DNA of 64,000 nucleotides from an uncultured Porticoccus sp. (lineage in GTDB: Bacteria > Pseudomonadota > Gammaproteobacteria > Pseudomonadales > Porticoccaceae): assembly GCF_913061305.1 (NCBI RefSeq), contig NZ_CAJXST010000007.1:124001-188000 (forward strand). Direction: 5' to 3'. Each line of letters opens with the position of its first letter. Within the stretch, counting starts at the first letter, position 1. A program made the position numbers and the translations under genes. Shown piece after piece: positions 40,061 to 50,039 of this stretch. Under the pieces are notes generated by a model. The model ran no database searches. It was not told the DNA's origin and saw only the letters and a list, made by a program, of their open reading frames with translations.

Positions 40061-41344
40061 ATGAAACCGCTGACTAAATCGTTGCTGATGACGCTACTTA
40101 TATTGGGATGGCCAGTGCTGTCCCATGCGAATGAAGAGGCTGACGATGCCCGTTTACCACTGGAGGAGCTGCGCTATTTCACTCAGGTATTCGATCAGAT
40201 ACGCCAGGCTTACGTCGAGGAAATTGACGATCAGGCACTTCTGGAAATGGCCATTAGTGGTTTACTCAACGGGCTGGACCCTCACTCCCTCTATCTGGAC
40301 GAAAAAGCCTTTGGCGAGTTACAGGAGAGCACCAGCGGAGAATTTGGTGGACTCGGCATAGAGGTGGGAATGGAGGATAGTTTTATCAAGGTTATCAGCC
40401 CAATCGATGACACCCCAGCATACCGCGCCGGCATTCAGGCGGGGGATCTCATCATCAAGCTTGACGACCAGCTGGTCCAGGGCATGACCCTGACGGAATC
40501 GATTGAACTGATGCGCGGACCCAAAGGCTCAAAAGTCACCCTGACCATTGTCAGACAAAATACCGACGGACCTTTCGAGGTGGAAATCACCCGCGATATT
40601 ATTCAGATAATGAGTGTCCGCCAAAGAACACTGGAACCCGGCTTTGGTTATGTCCGAATTGCACACTTCCAGGAACATACCGGCGCAGATTTCCGGCAGG
40701 CACTGGCTGATCTACAGAAGGAGAAAGATCCTCTGAAAGGGCTGGTACTGGATTTACGCAATAATCCAGGTGGTTTACTCAATTCGTCAGTAGAGGTAGC
40801 CGATGCGCTATTGGATGGCGGGCTGGTGGTTTATACGGAGGGGCGGATCCCGAGCTCCAAAGAGCAATTTTATGCCACATCTGGCGACACCCTGAAGGGT
40901 ATCCCGATTGTTGTGCTGATTAATGAAGGGTCGGCCTCAGCCGCTGAAATCGTCGCCGGGGCACTTCAGGATCATCGCCGGGCGGTACTGCTGGGCACCA
41001 GCAGTTTTGGCAAGGGTTCAGTCCAGACGGTGATACCACTGGGAGCAAAACGGGCCATTAAGCTGACTACTGCCCGCTACTACACGCCCAACAAACGCTC
41101 TATACAGGCAGAGGGGATTCAGCCCGACATTATCGTCAGACCGGCGGAGATTCACTTGCTTGAAACGCAGAAACAGATCAAGGAGGCCAATCTTGCCGGC
41201 CATCTGAGTAGCGGTAATGACAAGCAGTCGGCTGACAAGGACGATCTGCTGCAAACAGACAACCAGTTATACGAGGCCATCAACCTCCTGCAGGGACTCG
41301 ATATTTTTTCACGCAATACCAGCCGAGCTGACGCAGCTCAATAG
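40061..41344 (+). CDS. ctpA: Carboxy-terminal processing protease (S41)
   Basis: 427 residues. Signal peptide (SLLMTLLILGWPVLSHA), a PDZ domain (about 90-170), and the S41 catalytic core with Ser in INEGSASAAEIVAGAL and Lys in SSFGKGSVQT. Such periplasmic proteases clip or degrade proteins from their C-terminal end, including murein hydrolases. AGGA lies six bases before the ATG. The position after envC is conserved in gammaproteobacteria. Confidence 0.94.
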   Translation: MKPLTKSLLMTLLILGWPVLSHANEEADDARLPLEELRYFTQVFDQIRQAYVEEIDDQALLEMAISGLLNGLDPHSLYLDEKAFGELQESTSGEFGGLGIEVGMEDSFIKVISPIDDTPAYRAGIQAGDLIIKLDDQLVQGMTLTESIELMRGPKGSKVTLTIVRQNTDGPFEVEITRDIIQIMSVRQRTLEPGFGYVRIAHFQEHTGADFRQALADLQKEKDPLKGLVLDLRNNPGGLLNSSVEVADALLDGGLVVYTEGRIPSSKEQFYATSGDTLKGIPIVVLINEGSASAAEIVAGALQDHRRAVLLGTSSFGKGSVQTVIPLGAKRAIKLTTARYYTPNKRSIQAEGIQPDIIVRPAEIHLLETQKQIKEANLAGHLSSGNDKQSADKDDLLQTDNQLYEAINLLQGLDIFSRNTSRADAAQ

Positions 41345-41487
41345 AACATGTAATCACATTGACTTTTCTGGAAAAATTGTGCTGAATTGCGGGGGTGTTT
41401 ACTCTTTCGATATATTAGGAAAATAATCGGATTATGTGGAGACCTTTACCAAAACGATACCAGTAGTAGCAGTACACGGGAGACCAC

Positions 41488-41721
41488 ATGGTAACGCCAA
41501 GAAAAGCAGAAGATGGCAGTCAAAAACCACTAATAAGAAGTGACCGTTTTTTTAAACTTCATAACTTCTGGTTCTTTGCCACACGCGAAGGTGCGGCAGT
41601 TGGCCCATTTGACTCGAAAGAGGGTGCTGTTCAGGCCGTGGCTGACTATATTGAGTTCGCCAAGAAAGCAGACGAGGAAACACTGCAGTTTTTTAAAATA
41701 GGGACGCGTTACGCCATCTAA
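41488..41721 (+). CDS. Small conserved protein, resembles DUF6316
   Basis: 77 residues, no signal peptide or membrane segment. The core RSDRFFKLHNFWFFATREGAAVGPF followed by a helix with YIEFAKKA looks like the DUF6316 family of small gammaproteobacterial proteins; I recognise it from memory only. Function unknown. It has its own 140-base upstream gap and converges with hisF. Confidence 0.75.
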   Translation: MVTPRKAEDGSQKPLIRSDRFFKLHNFWFFATREGAAVGPFDSKEGAVQAVADYIEFAKKADEETLQFFKIGTRYAI

Positions 41722-41746
41722 CACGCCCACACCCGATATTCCCGGC

Positions 41747-42520
41747 TCAAAGCCGCACTTCGATACCCCGTTCTGCCATATACGCCTTTGCCTCTCTGAC
41801 GGTATATTCCCCAAAGTGAAATATACTCGCCGCCAATACAGCGTCGGCTTTCCCCTCAATCACACCATCCACCAGATGTTGCAAATTGCCTACTCCACCT
41901 GAGGCGATGACAGGAACATCGACGGCATCACTGATGGCTCTGGTGAGGGGAAGATTAAACCCACTTTTAGTGCCATCCCGATCCATGCTGGTAAGCAGAA
42001 TTTCACCCGCACCAAAGCAGGCCATCTGCTCAGCCCAGGCAACAGCGTCAATCCCGGTAGCAATACGGCCACCATGGGTAAACACCTCCCAGCGCAGCGG
42101 CTCGTTGTCGGCGCTCACCTGTTTGGCATCAATCGCGACCACAATACACTGCGACCCAAACCGCTCCGCCGCCTGCCGGACAAATTCGGGGGTTTTGACA
42201 GCCGTCGAATTGATACTGACTTTATCCGCCCCGGCATTCAGCAGTGAACGGATATCCTCAAGGCTGCGAACACCCCCGCCAACCGTCAGGGGAATAAACA
42301 CTTCACTGGCCATTCGCTCCACCGTCTGGATCATTGTGTCCCGCTCTTCATGACTCGCGGTGATATCCAGAAAAGTGATTTCGTCGGCACCTTCCTCGTT
42401 ATAGCGTTTAGCCACTTCAACCGGGTCACCGGCGTCGCGTATATCGAGAAATTTAACCCCTTTAACCACTCGCCCCTTGTCCACGTCGAGACAGGGGATA
42501 ATTCGCTTGGCCAGCATCAA
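41747..42520 (-). CDS. hisF: Imidazole glycerol phosphate synthase subunit HisF
   Basis: 257 residues, TIM barrel. The catalytic aspartates are in [15 protein letters not shown] and IVVAIDAKQ; phosphate loops GGGVRS and ASGGVGN are present. It uses ammonia from HisH to make imidazole-glycerol phosphate and AICAR. It stands apart from hisGDC and follows ribA with an ATGA overlap; hisH and hisA are not in the window. Confidence 0.96.
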   Translation of the reverse strand: MMLAKRIIPCLDVDKGRVVKGVKFLDIRDAGDPVEVAKRYNEEGADEITFLDITASHEERDTMIQTVERMASEVFIPLTVGGGVRSLEDIRSLLNAGADKVSINSTAVKTPEFVRQAAERFGSQCIVVAIDAKQVSADNEPLRWEVFTHGGRIATGIDAVAWAEQMACFGAGEILLTSMDRDGTKSGFNLPLTRAISDAVDVPVIASGGVGNLQHLVDGVIEGKADAVLAASIFHFGEYTVREAKAYMAERGIEVRL

Positions 42521-43131
42521 TGATCACCCTCATTTTCATTCTGCTCATCGAACAGGTGCCCCATCTTGCCGGCTTTTGTCGCGAGATAACGAAAATTGTG
42601 GGGGTTTCGGCCCGACTGCAACGCAATCCGCTCCACGACTTCTATTCCGAGACTCTCAAGCGCTTCTACCTTGCGGGGATTATTGGTTAACAGTCTGACC
42701 TGGGTTATCTGCAGGTGCCTGAGCATCGACTGACAGATACTGTAATCGCGCAGATCGGCGCCAAAACCGAGCTGCTCATTGGCTTCCACGGTGTCGGCCC
42801 CGGCATCCTGAAGGTGGTATGCCCTGATTTTGTTGAGCAGCCCGATACCCCGTCCTTCCTGACGAAGATAAAGGATGACCCCGCGACCTTCAACGGCAAT
42901 ACGCCGCATCGCCTCTTCCAACTGCGCGCCACAGTCACAGCGGATGCTGAAAAGTGCATCGCCGGTAAGGCACTCGGAGTGAATGCGCAACATAACAGGT
43001 CGGTCACCGGTGACGTCACCCATGGTAATAGCCACGTGCTCTTTATCGCTATTCACGTCTTCAAAGCCGTGAATATCAAACACCCCCCAGCGAGTGGGCA
43101 GTTTGGAGCTTTCAACAAAACGTAGGGTCAC
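42517..43131 (-). CDS. ribA: GTP cyclohydrolase II
   Basis: 204 residues from a GTG six bases after AGGAG. The zinc cysteines are intact in [18 protein letters not shown], and the [18 protein letters not shown] and [13 protein letters not shown] motifs are present. It opens the ring of GTP, the first step of riboflavin synthesis. The other RibA-like domain in this window, in ribBA, has lost these cysteines, so this gene should supply the activity. Confidence 0.96.
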   Translation of the reverse strand: MTLRFVESSKLPTRWGVFDIHGFEDVNSDKEHVAITMGDVTGDRPVMLRIHSECLTGDALFSIRCDCGAQLEEAMRRIAVEGRGVILYLRQEGRGIGLLNKIRAYHLQDAGADTVEANEQLGFGADLRDYSICQSMLRHLQITQVRLLTNNPRKVEALESLGIEVVERIALQSGRNPHNFRYLATKAGKMGHLFDEQNENEGDH

Positions 43132-43223
43132 CAACGACTCCTGAAATTCGGCGGGTGGGTATTTTAGCCGGGATAGACGCCGAGTAAAGCTTGTCGGCCA
43201 GGTTTTTGGCGAAGTCTGAAAAG

Positions 43224-43874
43224 TTAATATTTTTTTCTCATCACCAGAACGCCGGCCTCTTCACTCATTTCAATCTGACTCAAAAAACTGTTACCCAGCA
43301 ACACCTGCGCCGGAAAGTTACCGATCACAACGGTTGATCGAACTTGATGGACGGTAATATTGCCAATACTCAGTTTATCGAGATCGACGTGATAGGTATT
43401 CACAATACCACCAGCAGTGCTGGCATTACCTTTAATACCGCGGCGAAAGTTCACCCCCAGCCGCTGGGCATCGTGCATATTCATGGCTACGGCACTGGCC
43501 CCGGTGTCCACCATAAAATCGACCGGGCGACCGTTGATATAGCCGCTGACATAATAGTGTCCATTATCAGCCCGGGGGATTCTGACCTCGGCCTTTTCCG
43601 CCGCGTGAAAACTGGCAGAGATACGATCTGAAAGCCCGAGGGACAAGCGCTTACCATCCACCAGCAATACGGCCTGCTGGCTATTACTTTCCAGCAGTGT
43701 GACGCCCTCCGGGCTGGTCTGCCCCTGCTTGAGCAAGTGCTGCTTGCCATTGATAACCAACACCGCGCTGCCACTGAACAACCCGTTCACCCGAATCTCC
43801 GGCATCGACCAACCCGGGAGCGAAACTGTCAGCCCCATTACGCTCAGCAAGATTGCGGCAATCTTTTTTTTCAT
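43224..43874 (-). CDS. Retropepsin-like aspartic protease (TIGR02281-type), exported
   Basis: 216 residues. A signal peptide ([21 protein letters not shown]) is followed by a small SH3-like N-domain and a single clan-AA aspartic protease domain with catalytic motif [13 protein letters not shown] and the second strand [13 protein letters not shown]. Clan-AA monomers pair to form the active site. The N-terminal domain with [21 protein letters not shown] resembles that of the TIGR02281 family. Substrate unknown; probably periplasmic. Confidence 0.82.
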   Translation of the reverse strand: MKKKIAAILLSVMGLTVSLPGWSMPEIRVNGLFSGSAVLVINGKQHLLKQGQTSPEGVTLLESNSQQAVLLVDGKRLSLGLSDRISASFHAAEKAEVRIPRADNGHYYVSGYINGRPVDFMVDTGASAVAMNMHDAQRLGVNFRRGIKGNASTAGGIVNTYHVDLDKLSIGNITVHQVRSTVVIGNFPAQVLLGNSFLSQIEMSEEAGVLVMRKKY

Positions 43875-43935
43875 CCCTGTCCACGCTTACCCGAAAACCT
43901 TGACCAGTATCGGCTATAACACACCTGTTCGGTAC

Positions 43936-44424
43936 CTAAAACCAGATTTGCCATACAGCAAACAGAATGAGCCAGGCAAACACACCGGCCAGCAGGTCAT
44001 CCAGCATGATACCGGCACCACCGTCAACATGACGATCAAGCCAACAGATGGGCCAGGGCTTCCAGATGTCAAAAAGACGAAACAGGACGAACCCGGCCAG
44101 CGCCCAGGCCCAGGTCGCCGGCAGCGCTGCCATGGTCAGCCAGTAGCCCACCATCTCATCCCAGACAATCCCCTGATGATCCTTGACACCAAGGTCGTGG
44201 GCCGTCCTGCCGCAAAGGTAAAAACCCAACAGCGCGGTCAGTGCCACGATCAGTAAATAGAGCGTTAATGGCAGGGTGGCCAGGGCCGGCCAGATCAGCA
44301 CGGCCACCAGCGTTCCGGCAGTACCCGGACCCTTGGGGGCCAGCCCACTGCCGAAGCCAAATGCCAGAAAATGCACCGGGTTTTTCAATAACTGTGCAAA
44401 AGAGGGGTTCAGTCGACGATCCAT
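43936..44424 (-). CDS. pgpA: Phosphatidylglycerophosphatase A
   Basis: 162 residues, integral membrane with about four helices. The family motif GSGLAPKGPGTAGTL and the loop WDEMVGYWLTM, FRLFDIWKPWPI, DRHVDGGAGIMLDDLLAG are clear. It dephosphorylates phosphatidylglycerophosphate. It follows thiL, the usual nusB-thiL-pgpA order. Confidence 0.95.
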   Translation of the reverse strand: MDRRLNPSFAQLLKNPVHFLAFGFGSGLAPKGPGTAGTLVAVLIWPALATLPLTLYLLIVALTALLGFYLCGRTAHDLGVKDHQGIVWDEMVGYWLTMAALPATWAWALAGFVLFRLFDIWKPWPICWLDRHVDGGAGIMLDDLLAGVFAWLILFAVWQIWF

Positions 44425-44481
44425 TCACTACACCTGAAAACCAGTGGCCAGCATCAATCATACCAGCGGCCAACAAAAAGA

Positions 44482-45444
44482 CTAAAAGTGCCGATAACCC
44501 GTCTGCCCAACCTGCACTGACATGCCGTTGCCATCGATACAGCGAATTCCTGCGGTGCTGGTCATCCGGCCAATGCAGGTGGCGATTAACTCACCCCTGG
44601 CTATCATACCGTCAATTGCAGCCAGGTTTTCAGGCGGTACCGTAAAACAAAGCTCATAGTCATCACCACCGCACAGCACCCAATCCTGCACCGTCCCGGC
44701 ATCGGCCAGTTTCTTCAACCAGGGTGCCACCGGCAACGCAGCTAACTGCAGTTCGGCACCGAGGGCACTTTGTTCAGCGATATGCCCGAGATCTGCCAAC
44801 AAACCGTCCGACACATCCAGTGCCGCCGATGCAACACCACGCAAATTCAGCCCTTCCTGCAACCTGGGAGCGGGTTGATAAAAGCGTTTTCGCAATCGCT
44901 CACTGACCGTCGCCGCGAGTTTTGCCGAGGGCTCAAACAACTGCAGTGCCGCCGCACCCTCACCCAACGTCCCGGTGACAAAAACATGATCGCCTGCCCG
45001 GGCGCCACTGCGGGTCAGCGCCCGACCCGCTGGCACCAGACCCATGACCTGGATGGAAATACTCAGCGGCCCGGCAGTGGTATCACCACCAACCAGGGCA
45101 CAGCCAAACTGCTCTGCATCCATCGCCAATGCCCGGGAAAACGCCTCCAGCCAATCCATATCGGCGCCGGGCAGTGTCAGTGCCAGCGTAAACCAGCGGG
45201 GGGCTGCTCCCATAGCAGCGAGATCGCTGAGATTAACCCGCAAGGCGCGATGAGCAATATCATCGGGAGCGGCATCCTCAGGAAAATGCACTCCGGCGAC
45301 CAATGTATCCACCGAAACAACCAGGTGCTGGCCTGCCGGAACATCCAGTAGCGCACCGTCGTCTCCGACCCCTGACACCACACCACCAGCCTGTCCAATG
45401 GCGGAAAAGTAGTGCTCGATCAGCGAAAATTCATTGAGTGACAT
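44482..45444 (-). CDS. thiL: Thiamine-monophosphate kinase
   Basis: 320 residues from the second ATG (MSLNEFSLIEHYF); two upstream codons are possible. PurM-like fold with GDDGALLDVPAGQHLVVSVDTLVAGVHF metal loop and LDVSDGLLADLGHIAEQS. Phosphorylates thiamine phosphate to the active cofactor. Located behind nusB in the riboflavin operon. Confidence 0.95.
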   Translation of the reverse strand: MSLNEFSLIEHYFSAIGQAGGVVSGVGDDGALLDVPAGQHLVVSVDTLVAGVHFPEDAAPDDIAHRALRVNLSDLAAMGAAPRWFTLALTLPGADMDWLEAFSRALAMDAEQFGCALVGGDTTAGPLSISIQVMGLVPAGRALTRSGARAGDHVFVTGTLGEGAAALQLFEPSAKLAATVSERLRKRFYQPAPRLQEGLNLRGVASAALDVSDGLLADLGHIAEQSALGAELQLAALPVAPWLKKLADAGTVQDWVLCGGDDYELCFTVPPENLAAIDGMIARGELIATCIGRMTSTAGIRCIDGNGMSVQVGQTGYRHF

Positions 45445-45475
45445 ATTCACCCTGCCCGGGATGGTGGAAAGAGAA

Positions 45476-45916
45476 TCAGCGCGCCCTGGCTGCCTTTACT
45501 TCCACCGCCCTGCGTTCAACGGCTACTTTATCGAGGATGCCGTTTATGTATTTGTACGCATCGGTGGGACCAAAGGTCTTGGCCAGATTGACCGCCTCAT
45601 TGATGGCCACTTTGTAGGGGACATCGATGCGATAACACAACTCGTAACTGCCCATGCGCAGCAGCGCCCTGGACACCGGATCCAGATCGGTATTCTTGCG
45701 ATCGAGGTGGGCGCCGTAAACAGCATCCAGTTCGTCCAGATGCCGCGGAATACCGTGTAACAACTCCCGAAAAAACTCTGTATCCACCTTGCGCATATTG
45801 TTGTCGACAAAAAATTCCGCTTCGATACTGTGCAAGTCCGAACCGGAAAGCTGCCATTGATATAATGCCTGAACCAGTAACTGGCGGGCTTTTCTTCGTG
45901 TTGAGGGCAATGACAA
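45476..45916 (-). CDS. nusB: Transcription antitermination factor NusB
   Basis: 146 residues, all-helical. TRRKARQLLVQALYQWQLSG is the classic N-terminus with the arginine-rich boxA RNA-binding face; DVPYKVAINEAVNLAKTFGPTDAYKYINGILDKVA closes it. Start is TTG with AGGAG six bases upstream. It acts with NusE (S10) on rRNA transcription. It begins nine bases behind ribH. Confidence 0.96.
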   Translation of the reverse strand: MSLPSTRRKARQLLVQALYQWQLSGSDLHSIEAEFFVDNNMRKVDTEFFRELLHGIPRHLDELDAVYGAHLDRKNTDLDPVSRALLRMGSYELCYRIDVPYKVAINEAVNLAKTFGPTDAYKYINGILDKVAVERRAVEVKAARAR

Positions 45917-45925
45917 GACAATCTC

Positions 45926-46396
45926 CTAAAGCTGACGAAAAAGGGAGATCATTTCCAGTGCGGTCAGCGCCGCTTCCTCTCCCTTGTTTTCCTGATTATC
46001 ACCAGCGCGCTGTTGCGCCTGTGCCAGATCATCGGTTGTCAAAACACCGAAGGCGACGGGCAGCCCCTCCTGCAGAGCGACCTCCCCGATGCCACGGGTA
46101 GTCTCGCTGCACACATAGTCAAAATGCGGCGTACCCCCACGGATCACACACCCCAGGGCAACCACAGCATCATAACGGCGGGTTTTTGCCGCCCGACTGC
46201 AGGTCAGCGGCAGCTCAAAGGCACCGGGAACCCGGAACAGATCAATAGCCTGCTCGCCGATACCGTGACGCAACAATGCCCGCTGCGCACCCGCCAACAG
46301 GCTGTCGGTAATCTGACTGTTCCAGCGCGCCACCACAATAGCGATGCGTGCGCCCTCCACGTTAAAACTACCCTCATCGGGGCGATATTCACTCAT
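45926..46396 (-). CDS. ribH: 6,7-dimethyl-8-ribityllumazine synthase
   Basis: 156 residues. The motifs VARWNSQITDSLLAGA, VPGAFELPL, GCVIRGGTPHFDYVC and FGVLTTDDLAQAQQRAG are standard, with the catalytic His in TPHFDY. It condenses the pyrimidine from the RibA/RibD steps with the four-carbon unit from RibB, and normally assembles as a pentamer or icosahedron. Confidence 0.97.
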   Translation of the reverse strand: MSEYRPDEGSFNVEGARIAIVVARWNSQITDSLLAGAQRALLRHGIGEQAIDLFRVPGAFELPLTCSRAAKTRRYDAVVALGCVIRGGTPHFDYVCSETTRGIGEVALQEGLPVAFGVLTTDDLAQAQQRAGDNQENKGEEAALTALEMISLFRQL

Positions 46397-46465
46397 GGTC
46401 TTTTTCCGATAGGTTTACAGCCTGTGAAAACAGCTTCCAGATCCCCACTGAACGATCCGCGGGAA

Positions 46466-47578
46466 TCAATCACAATTGATGTATTCGACGACTTCCAGAT
46501 CAAACCCGGAAATGCCGGTGAAACGAAACGGCGCGCTCATCAGGCGCATTTTATGGATGCCGAGATCCATCAGTATCTGTGAGCCAGTGCCGACCTGCTG
46601 ATACACCACCTCACCTGCCTGCTGGGACCTTGATGGTTCACGATTGAGCATTTCGTCGACATTGGCATCAATGTCATCCGCCGTCTCCGGATAGTAGAGA
46701 AACACGACAACCCCGCGGCCTTCCTCGGCGACTTTCTCCATGGCGCGCGACAGACTCCAGCTCCGGTAACCATCCCCGGGCTCCATGGCAAACAGGTCGC
46801 GGGATGATTTATTGATGTGCACCCGCACCAGCGGCGGCTCACCCGACATTACATCACCCATCACCAACGCGAAATGTTTTTCATTGCGAGCCACATCGAG
46901 ATAGGTTTTCAGATCAAACCGACCGTATTGGGTATCAATGGGGCGATCATTGATGCAGCTGACGGTTTTCTCAGTCACCAGCCGATAATGAATCAGATCG
47001 GCGATAGTGCCCATTTTCAACTGGTGCTTGATCGCAAAGGCTTCCAGATCAGCTCTCCGGGCCATGGTGCCATCATCATTCATGATTTCGACTATCACTG
47101 CCGCCGGCTCAAAGCCGCCCATGCGAGCCAGGTCGCAACCGGCTTCCGTATGTCCCGCACGACTCAGTACGCCACCCGGCTGGGCCTTGAGAGGAAAGAT
47201 GTGACCCGGCTGCACAATATCCTGAGGTCTGGCATTGCTGGATACCGCCACCTGCACCGTCCGGGCCCGATCAGCCGCGGAGATGCCGGTGGTAACGCCC
47301 TCGGCCGCCTCAATGGACACGGTGAAATTGGTGCCGTGGCTCGCCTTGTTGGCATCCACCATCAAGGGCAAATTCAACTGTCGACAGCGATCCTCGGAGA
47401 GTGTCAGGCAGATCAGCCCGCGGCCGTGGGTAGCCATAAAATTAATATCTTCCGGGCGAACCATGGTTGCAGCCATGACCAGATCACCTTCATTTTCACG
47501 GTCCTCGTCGTCCATGAGGATGACCATTTTCCCCTGGCGAATATCGGCAACCAGTTCTTCGATAGTATTCAATGCCAT
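46466..47578 (-). CDS. ribB: 3,4-dihydroxy-2-butanone 4-phosphate synthase with degenerate RibA-like domain
   Basis: 370 residues. Residues 1-200 are a full RibB domain (MDDEDRENEGDLVMAA, ATHGRGLICLTL, RAGHTEAGCDLARMGG). Residues ~205-370 align with GTP cyclohydrolase II, but the zinc site is gone: where RibA has HSECxTGD...RCDCG this protein reads HINKSSRDLFAMEPGDGY, with no cysteines. The C-terminal half is therefore not expected to hydrolyse GTP. Such RibBX forms are known in proteobacteria; the real RibA is at 42517-43131. Confidence 0.93.
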   Translation of the reverse strand: MALNTIEELVADIRQGKMVILMDDEDRENEGDLVMAATMVRPEDINFMATHGRGLICLTLSEDRCRQLNLPLMVDANKASHGTNFTVSIEAAEGVTTGISAADRARTVQVAVSSNARPQDIVQPGHIFPLKAQPGGVLSRAGHTEAGCDLARMGGFEPAAVIVEIMNDDGTMARRADLEAFAIKHQLKMGTIADLIHYRLVTEKTVSCINDRPIDTQYGRFDLKTYLDVARNEKHFALVMGDVMSGEPPLVRVHINKSSRDLFAMEPGDGYRSWSLSRAMEKVAEEGRGVVVFLYYPETADDIDANVDEMLNREPSRSQQAGEVVYQQVGTGSQILMDLGIHKMRLMSAPFRFTGISGFDLEVVEYINCD

Positions 47579-47619
47579 AATTTGATCTTCTCTAACTGTC
47601 CGTTTGTCGCGGTCGCACT

Positions 47620-48228
47620 TTAAGCCTCTGCCGCCTTGTCACCCAACAGTAGCCGCTCCAAGTAGCGAGCCACCAGGTCAACTTCGAGGTTGACCCGGCT
47701 GCCGGGTACGTAGGTACCCATCACCGTATTCTCCAGTGTATGGGGAACAATATTCAGCTCGAACTCTGCGCCCTCCACGCGATTTATCGTAAGGCTGGTG
47801 CCATCCACGGTGATGGACCCCTTGTGGGCAATGTATTTTGCCAGCGAGTCGGGGGCACGCAGACGAAAGCGCTCTGACCGCGCATCGGGGTAGCGGCTCA
47901 GCACTTCACCCACCGCGTCCACATGACCAGAAACCAGGTGGCCTCCCAGGCGGCTCGAAGGCGTCAAGGCCCGCTCAAGATTGACAGGCGTGCCCGGTTG
48001 CCAGTCACCGATAGTGGTGTTCGCCAGGGTCTCCGCAGACACATCGGCCAGATAACCGTCACCGGGCAATGCTATTACCGTCAGACAAACGCCGTTGGTG
48101 GCAATGCTTTCGCCCAGGGCAATACTACCGAGATCCAGATCAGAGGTTTTAACCCGCAACCGCAGATCACCACTGTGGGGCTCGCAGACCACGATTTCGC
48201 CAACTGCTTCAATAATGCCTGTAAACAT
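47620..48228 (-). CDS. ribE: Riboflavin synthase, alpha subunit
   Basis: 202 residues from the ATG of MFTGIIEAVGEI, the invariant family start. Two repeated lumazine-binding barrels: GESIATNGVCLTV and HKGSITVDGTSLTI are the matching motifs. It makes riboflavin from two dimethyl-ribityllumazines. Third in ribD-ribE-ribBA-ribH; no FMN riboswitch was seen in the short gaps. Confidence 0.96.
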   Translation of the reverse strand: MFTGIIEAVGEIVVCEPHSGDLRLRVKTSDLDLGSIALGESIATNGVCLTVIALPGDGYLADVSAETLANTTIGDWQPGTPVNLERALTPSSRLGGHLVSGHVDAVGEVLSRYPDARSERFRLRAPDSLAKYIAHKGSITVDGTSLTINRVEGAEFELNIVPHTLENTVMGTYVPGSRVNLEVDLVARYLERLLLGDKAAEA

Positions 48229-48285
48229 ATTACCTGCGCCCACCAGCACGCGATTACCAGTCGATTAAGCTCAATTTGCTGTCTT

Positions 48286-49389
48286 TTACCGGGACGGTGC
48301 CGGGGGTTCCGACGTGATCCGCAAATCGTCACCCACCATGCGAACATCCCGTATCTTCAACGGCAGCTGCTGATCCATATTATCAAAGGGCAACACCAGC
48401 ATGGGTCTCGCCAGGCTACCGAGTAATGTCGGCGCCATGTAAACGATCAGCTCATCCACCAGCCCCTCGCTGACAAACGCACCGGCGAGCGTCGCCCCGG
48501 CCTCCACCAGCACACGATTGCACTCCAGCCCTGCAAGCTCTCGCAGCAGGGCTGCCAGATCCACGCTGCCGTCACCCCTGTCGAGGGCGAGCGATGCCAC
48601 CCCGGGAATATTTTTCTCTACCGGTGACACCAGCAACGTCCTGCCGCCATCGGTTAGCAGGGTTGCCGCAGACGGCAAAGGGCTTTTACCACACACCACC
48701 ACCCTGAGGGGCTGCCTCATGGCGATCCCGGCTGCATCTTCAAGCCCCAGCTCGGCGGCCCGGACAGTGAGCGACGGGTTATCGTGCAACAGCGTACCGC
48801 TACCGGTAATATTCGCACAGCTCTGCGCCCGCAAGCGCTGCACATCACTGCGCGCTGCAGCACCGGTAATCCACTGGCTTTCACCACTGGCCATGGCCGT
48901 GCGTGCATCCAGACTCATGGCCAGTTTAACCGTGACCCAGGGCATGCCATGCCGGTGCCGCTTGATAAAGCCTCGGTTGAGTTCCAGCGCTTCGTCCTCC
49001 AGCACCGGCCCGTCCACGGTGATACCAGCATGCCGAAGCTTTTCCAGACCGGCACCGGCAACCTCGGGATTGGGATCCGCCATCGCATACACCACCCGGG
49101 TGATCCCCGCCAAAATCAGCGCCTCGGCACAGGGCGGCGTGCGGCCGTGATGGCTGCATGGTTCAAGTGTGACATACGCCGTGGCACCTTTGGCTGCGCC
49201 ACCCGCCTGACTGAGGGCATGAACTTCCGCATGGGGTTCGCCGGCTCGCTCATGCCAGCCTTCCCCGATCACCCGATCACCGCTGGCGATGACACAACCC
49301 ACCATCGGATTGGGCATCGTGGTGTAGCGACCTCGCGCTGCCAGCTGCAGTGCCCTGGCCATCAGGCTCAAATCAAGACGACTGTTCAC
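48286..49389 (-). CDS. ribD: Bifunctional riboflavin deaminase/reductase RibD
   Basis: 367 residues, GTG start. N-terminal zinc deaminase (about 1-145) with HAEVHAL and PCSHHGRTPPC; C-terminal NADPH reductase (about 147-365) with VKLAMSLDARTAMASGESQWITG and LVEAGATLAGAF. It carries out the second and third steps of the pyrimidine branch. It begins five bases after the nrdR stop and is the first rib gene of the operon. Confidence 0.96.
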   Translation of the reverse strand: MNSRLDLSLMARALQLAARGRYTTMPNPMVGCVIASGDRVIGEGWHERAGEPHAEVHALSQAGGAAKGATAYVTLEPCSHHGRTPPCAEALILAGITRVVYAMADPNPEVAGAGLEKLRHAGITVDGPVLEDEALELNRGFIKRHRHGMPWVTVKLAMSLDARTAMASGESQWITGAAARSDVQRLRAQSCANITGSGTLLHDNPSLTVRAAELGLEDAAGIAMRQPLRVVVCGKSPLPSAATLLTDGGRTLLVSPVEKNIPGVASLALDRGDGSVDLAALLRELAGLECNRVLVEAGATLAGAFVSEGLVDELIVYMAPTLLGSLARPMLVLPFDNMDQQLPLKIRDVRMVGDDLRITSEPPAPSR

Positions 49390-49394
49390 CGGAC

Positions 49395-49868
49395 TCAGGC
49401 ACCTTTAATATCAGGCAGGTTTTTTTCCAGCCGATCCAGTTCCGCACGAAATTCACTCAGATCCTGAAAACTGCGATAGACCGAGGCAAATCTGACGTAG
49501 GCCACCTCATCGAGCTCGCGCAACTGTTCCATCACCTGCTCGCCAATCATTCGGGACGTTACCTCCCGCTCGCCGGTGGCGCGGAGCTGGTGCTGAATAT
49601 GGGAAATGGCAGCTTCGATACGCTCAATGCCCACGGGTCTTTTTTCCAGCGCACGCAACAACCCTGCCCTCAGCTTGTCTTCGTCAAACGGCTCGCGCAC
49701 GTCATCACGCTTGATCACTCTTGGCATGAGCAGCTCTGCCACCTCATAGGTGGTAAAGCGCTCCTTGCAGGAGAGGCACTCACGCCGACGGCGCACCTGA
49801 TCGCCTTCGGCAACCAGCCGGGAATCAATCACCTTGGTATCGTCGGCGCTACAGAAAGGACAGTGCAT
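49395..49868 (-). CDS. nrdR: Transcriptional repressor NrdR
   Basis: 157 residues from the ATG of [18 protein letters not shown]. The zinc ribbon has CPFC and [12 protein letters not shown]; an ATP-cone domain follows ([21 protein letters not shown]). It senses ATP/dATP and represses ribonucleotide reductase genes through NrdR boxes. An upstream in-frame extension is open but unlike the family. NrdR before ribD is common. Confidence 0.95.
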   Translation of the reverse strand: MHCPFCSADDTKVIDSRLVAEGDQVRRRRECLSCKERFTTYEVAELLMPRVIKRDDVREPFDEDKLRAGLLRALEKRPVGIERIEAAISHIQHQLRATGEREVTSRMIGEQVMEQLRELDEVAYVRFASVYRSFQDLSEFRAELDRLEKNLPDIKGA

Positions 49869-49987
49869 GGGTTTTGCCAATGAATTCGAACAGGCGCAAA
49901 TGGTACCACATCTTGTGCTGGCCACCCGCTCTGCAAAACCGGTCACAGGGACAAAACGGCACCTTCAATCAGAACCCAATCAGAAAC

Positions 49988-50013
49988 AAAAAGCCCCGCT
50001 TGAGCAGGGCTTT
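49988..50013 (-). terminator. Terminator of glyA
   Basis: On the minus strand AAAGCCC-TGC-TCAA-GCG-GGGCTTTTT forms a stem of about ten pairs with one mismatch and a T-run, 27 bases past the glyA stop. It separates glyA from nrdR. Confidence 0.8.
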
Positions 50014-50039
50014 TCTGACCATCTGACCGCGGTGGTCAT

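Noticed and set aside
47579-49394. An FMN riboswitch in the riboflavin operon
   Set aside because: Gaps between the rib genes are too short and none shows the RFN element; nothing resembling it precedes nrdR either.
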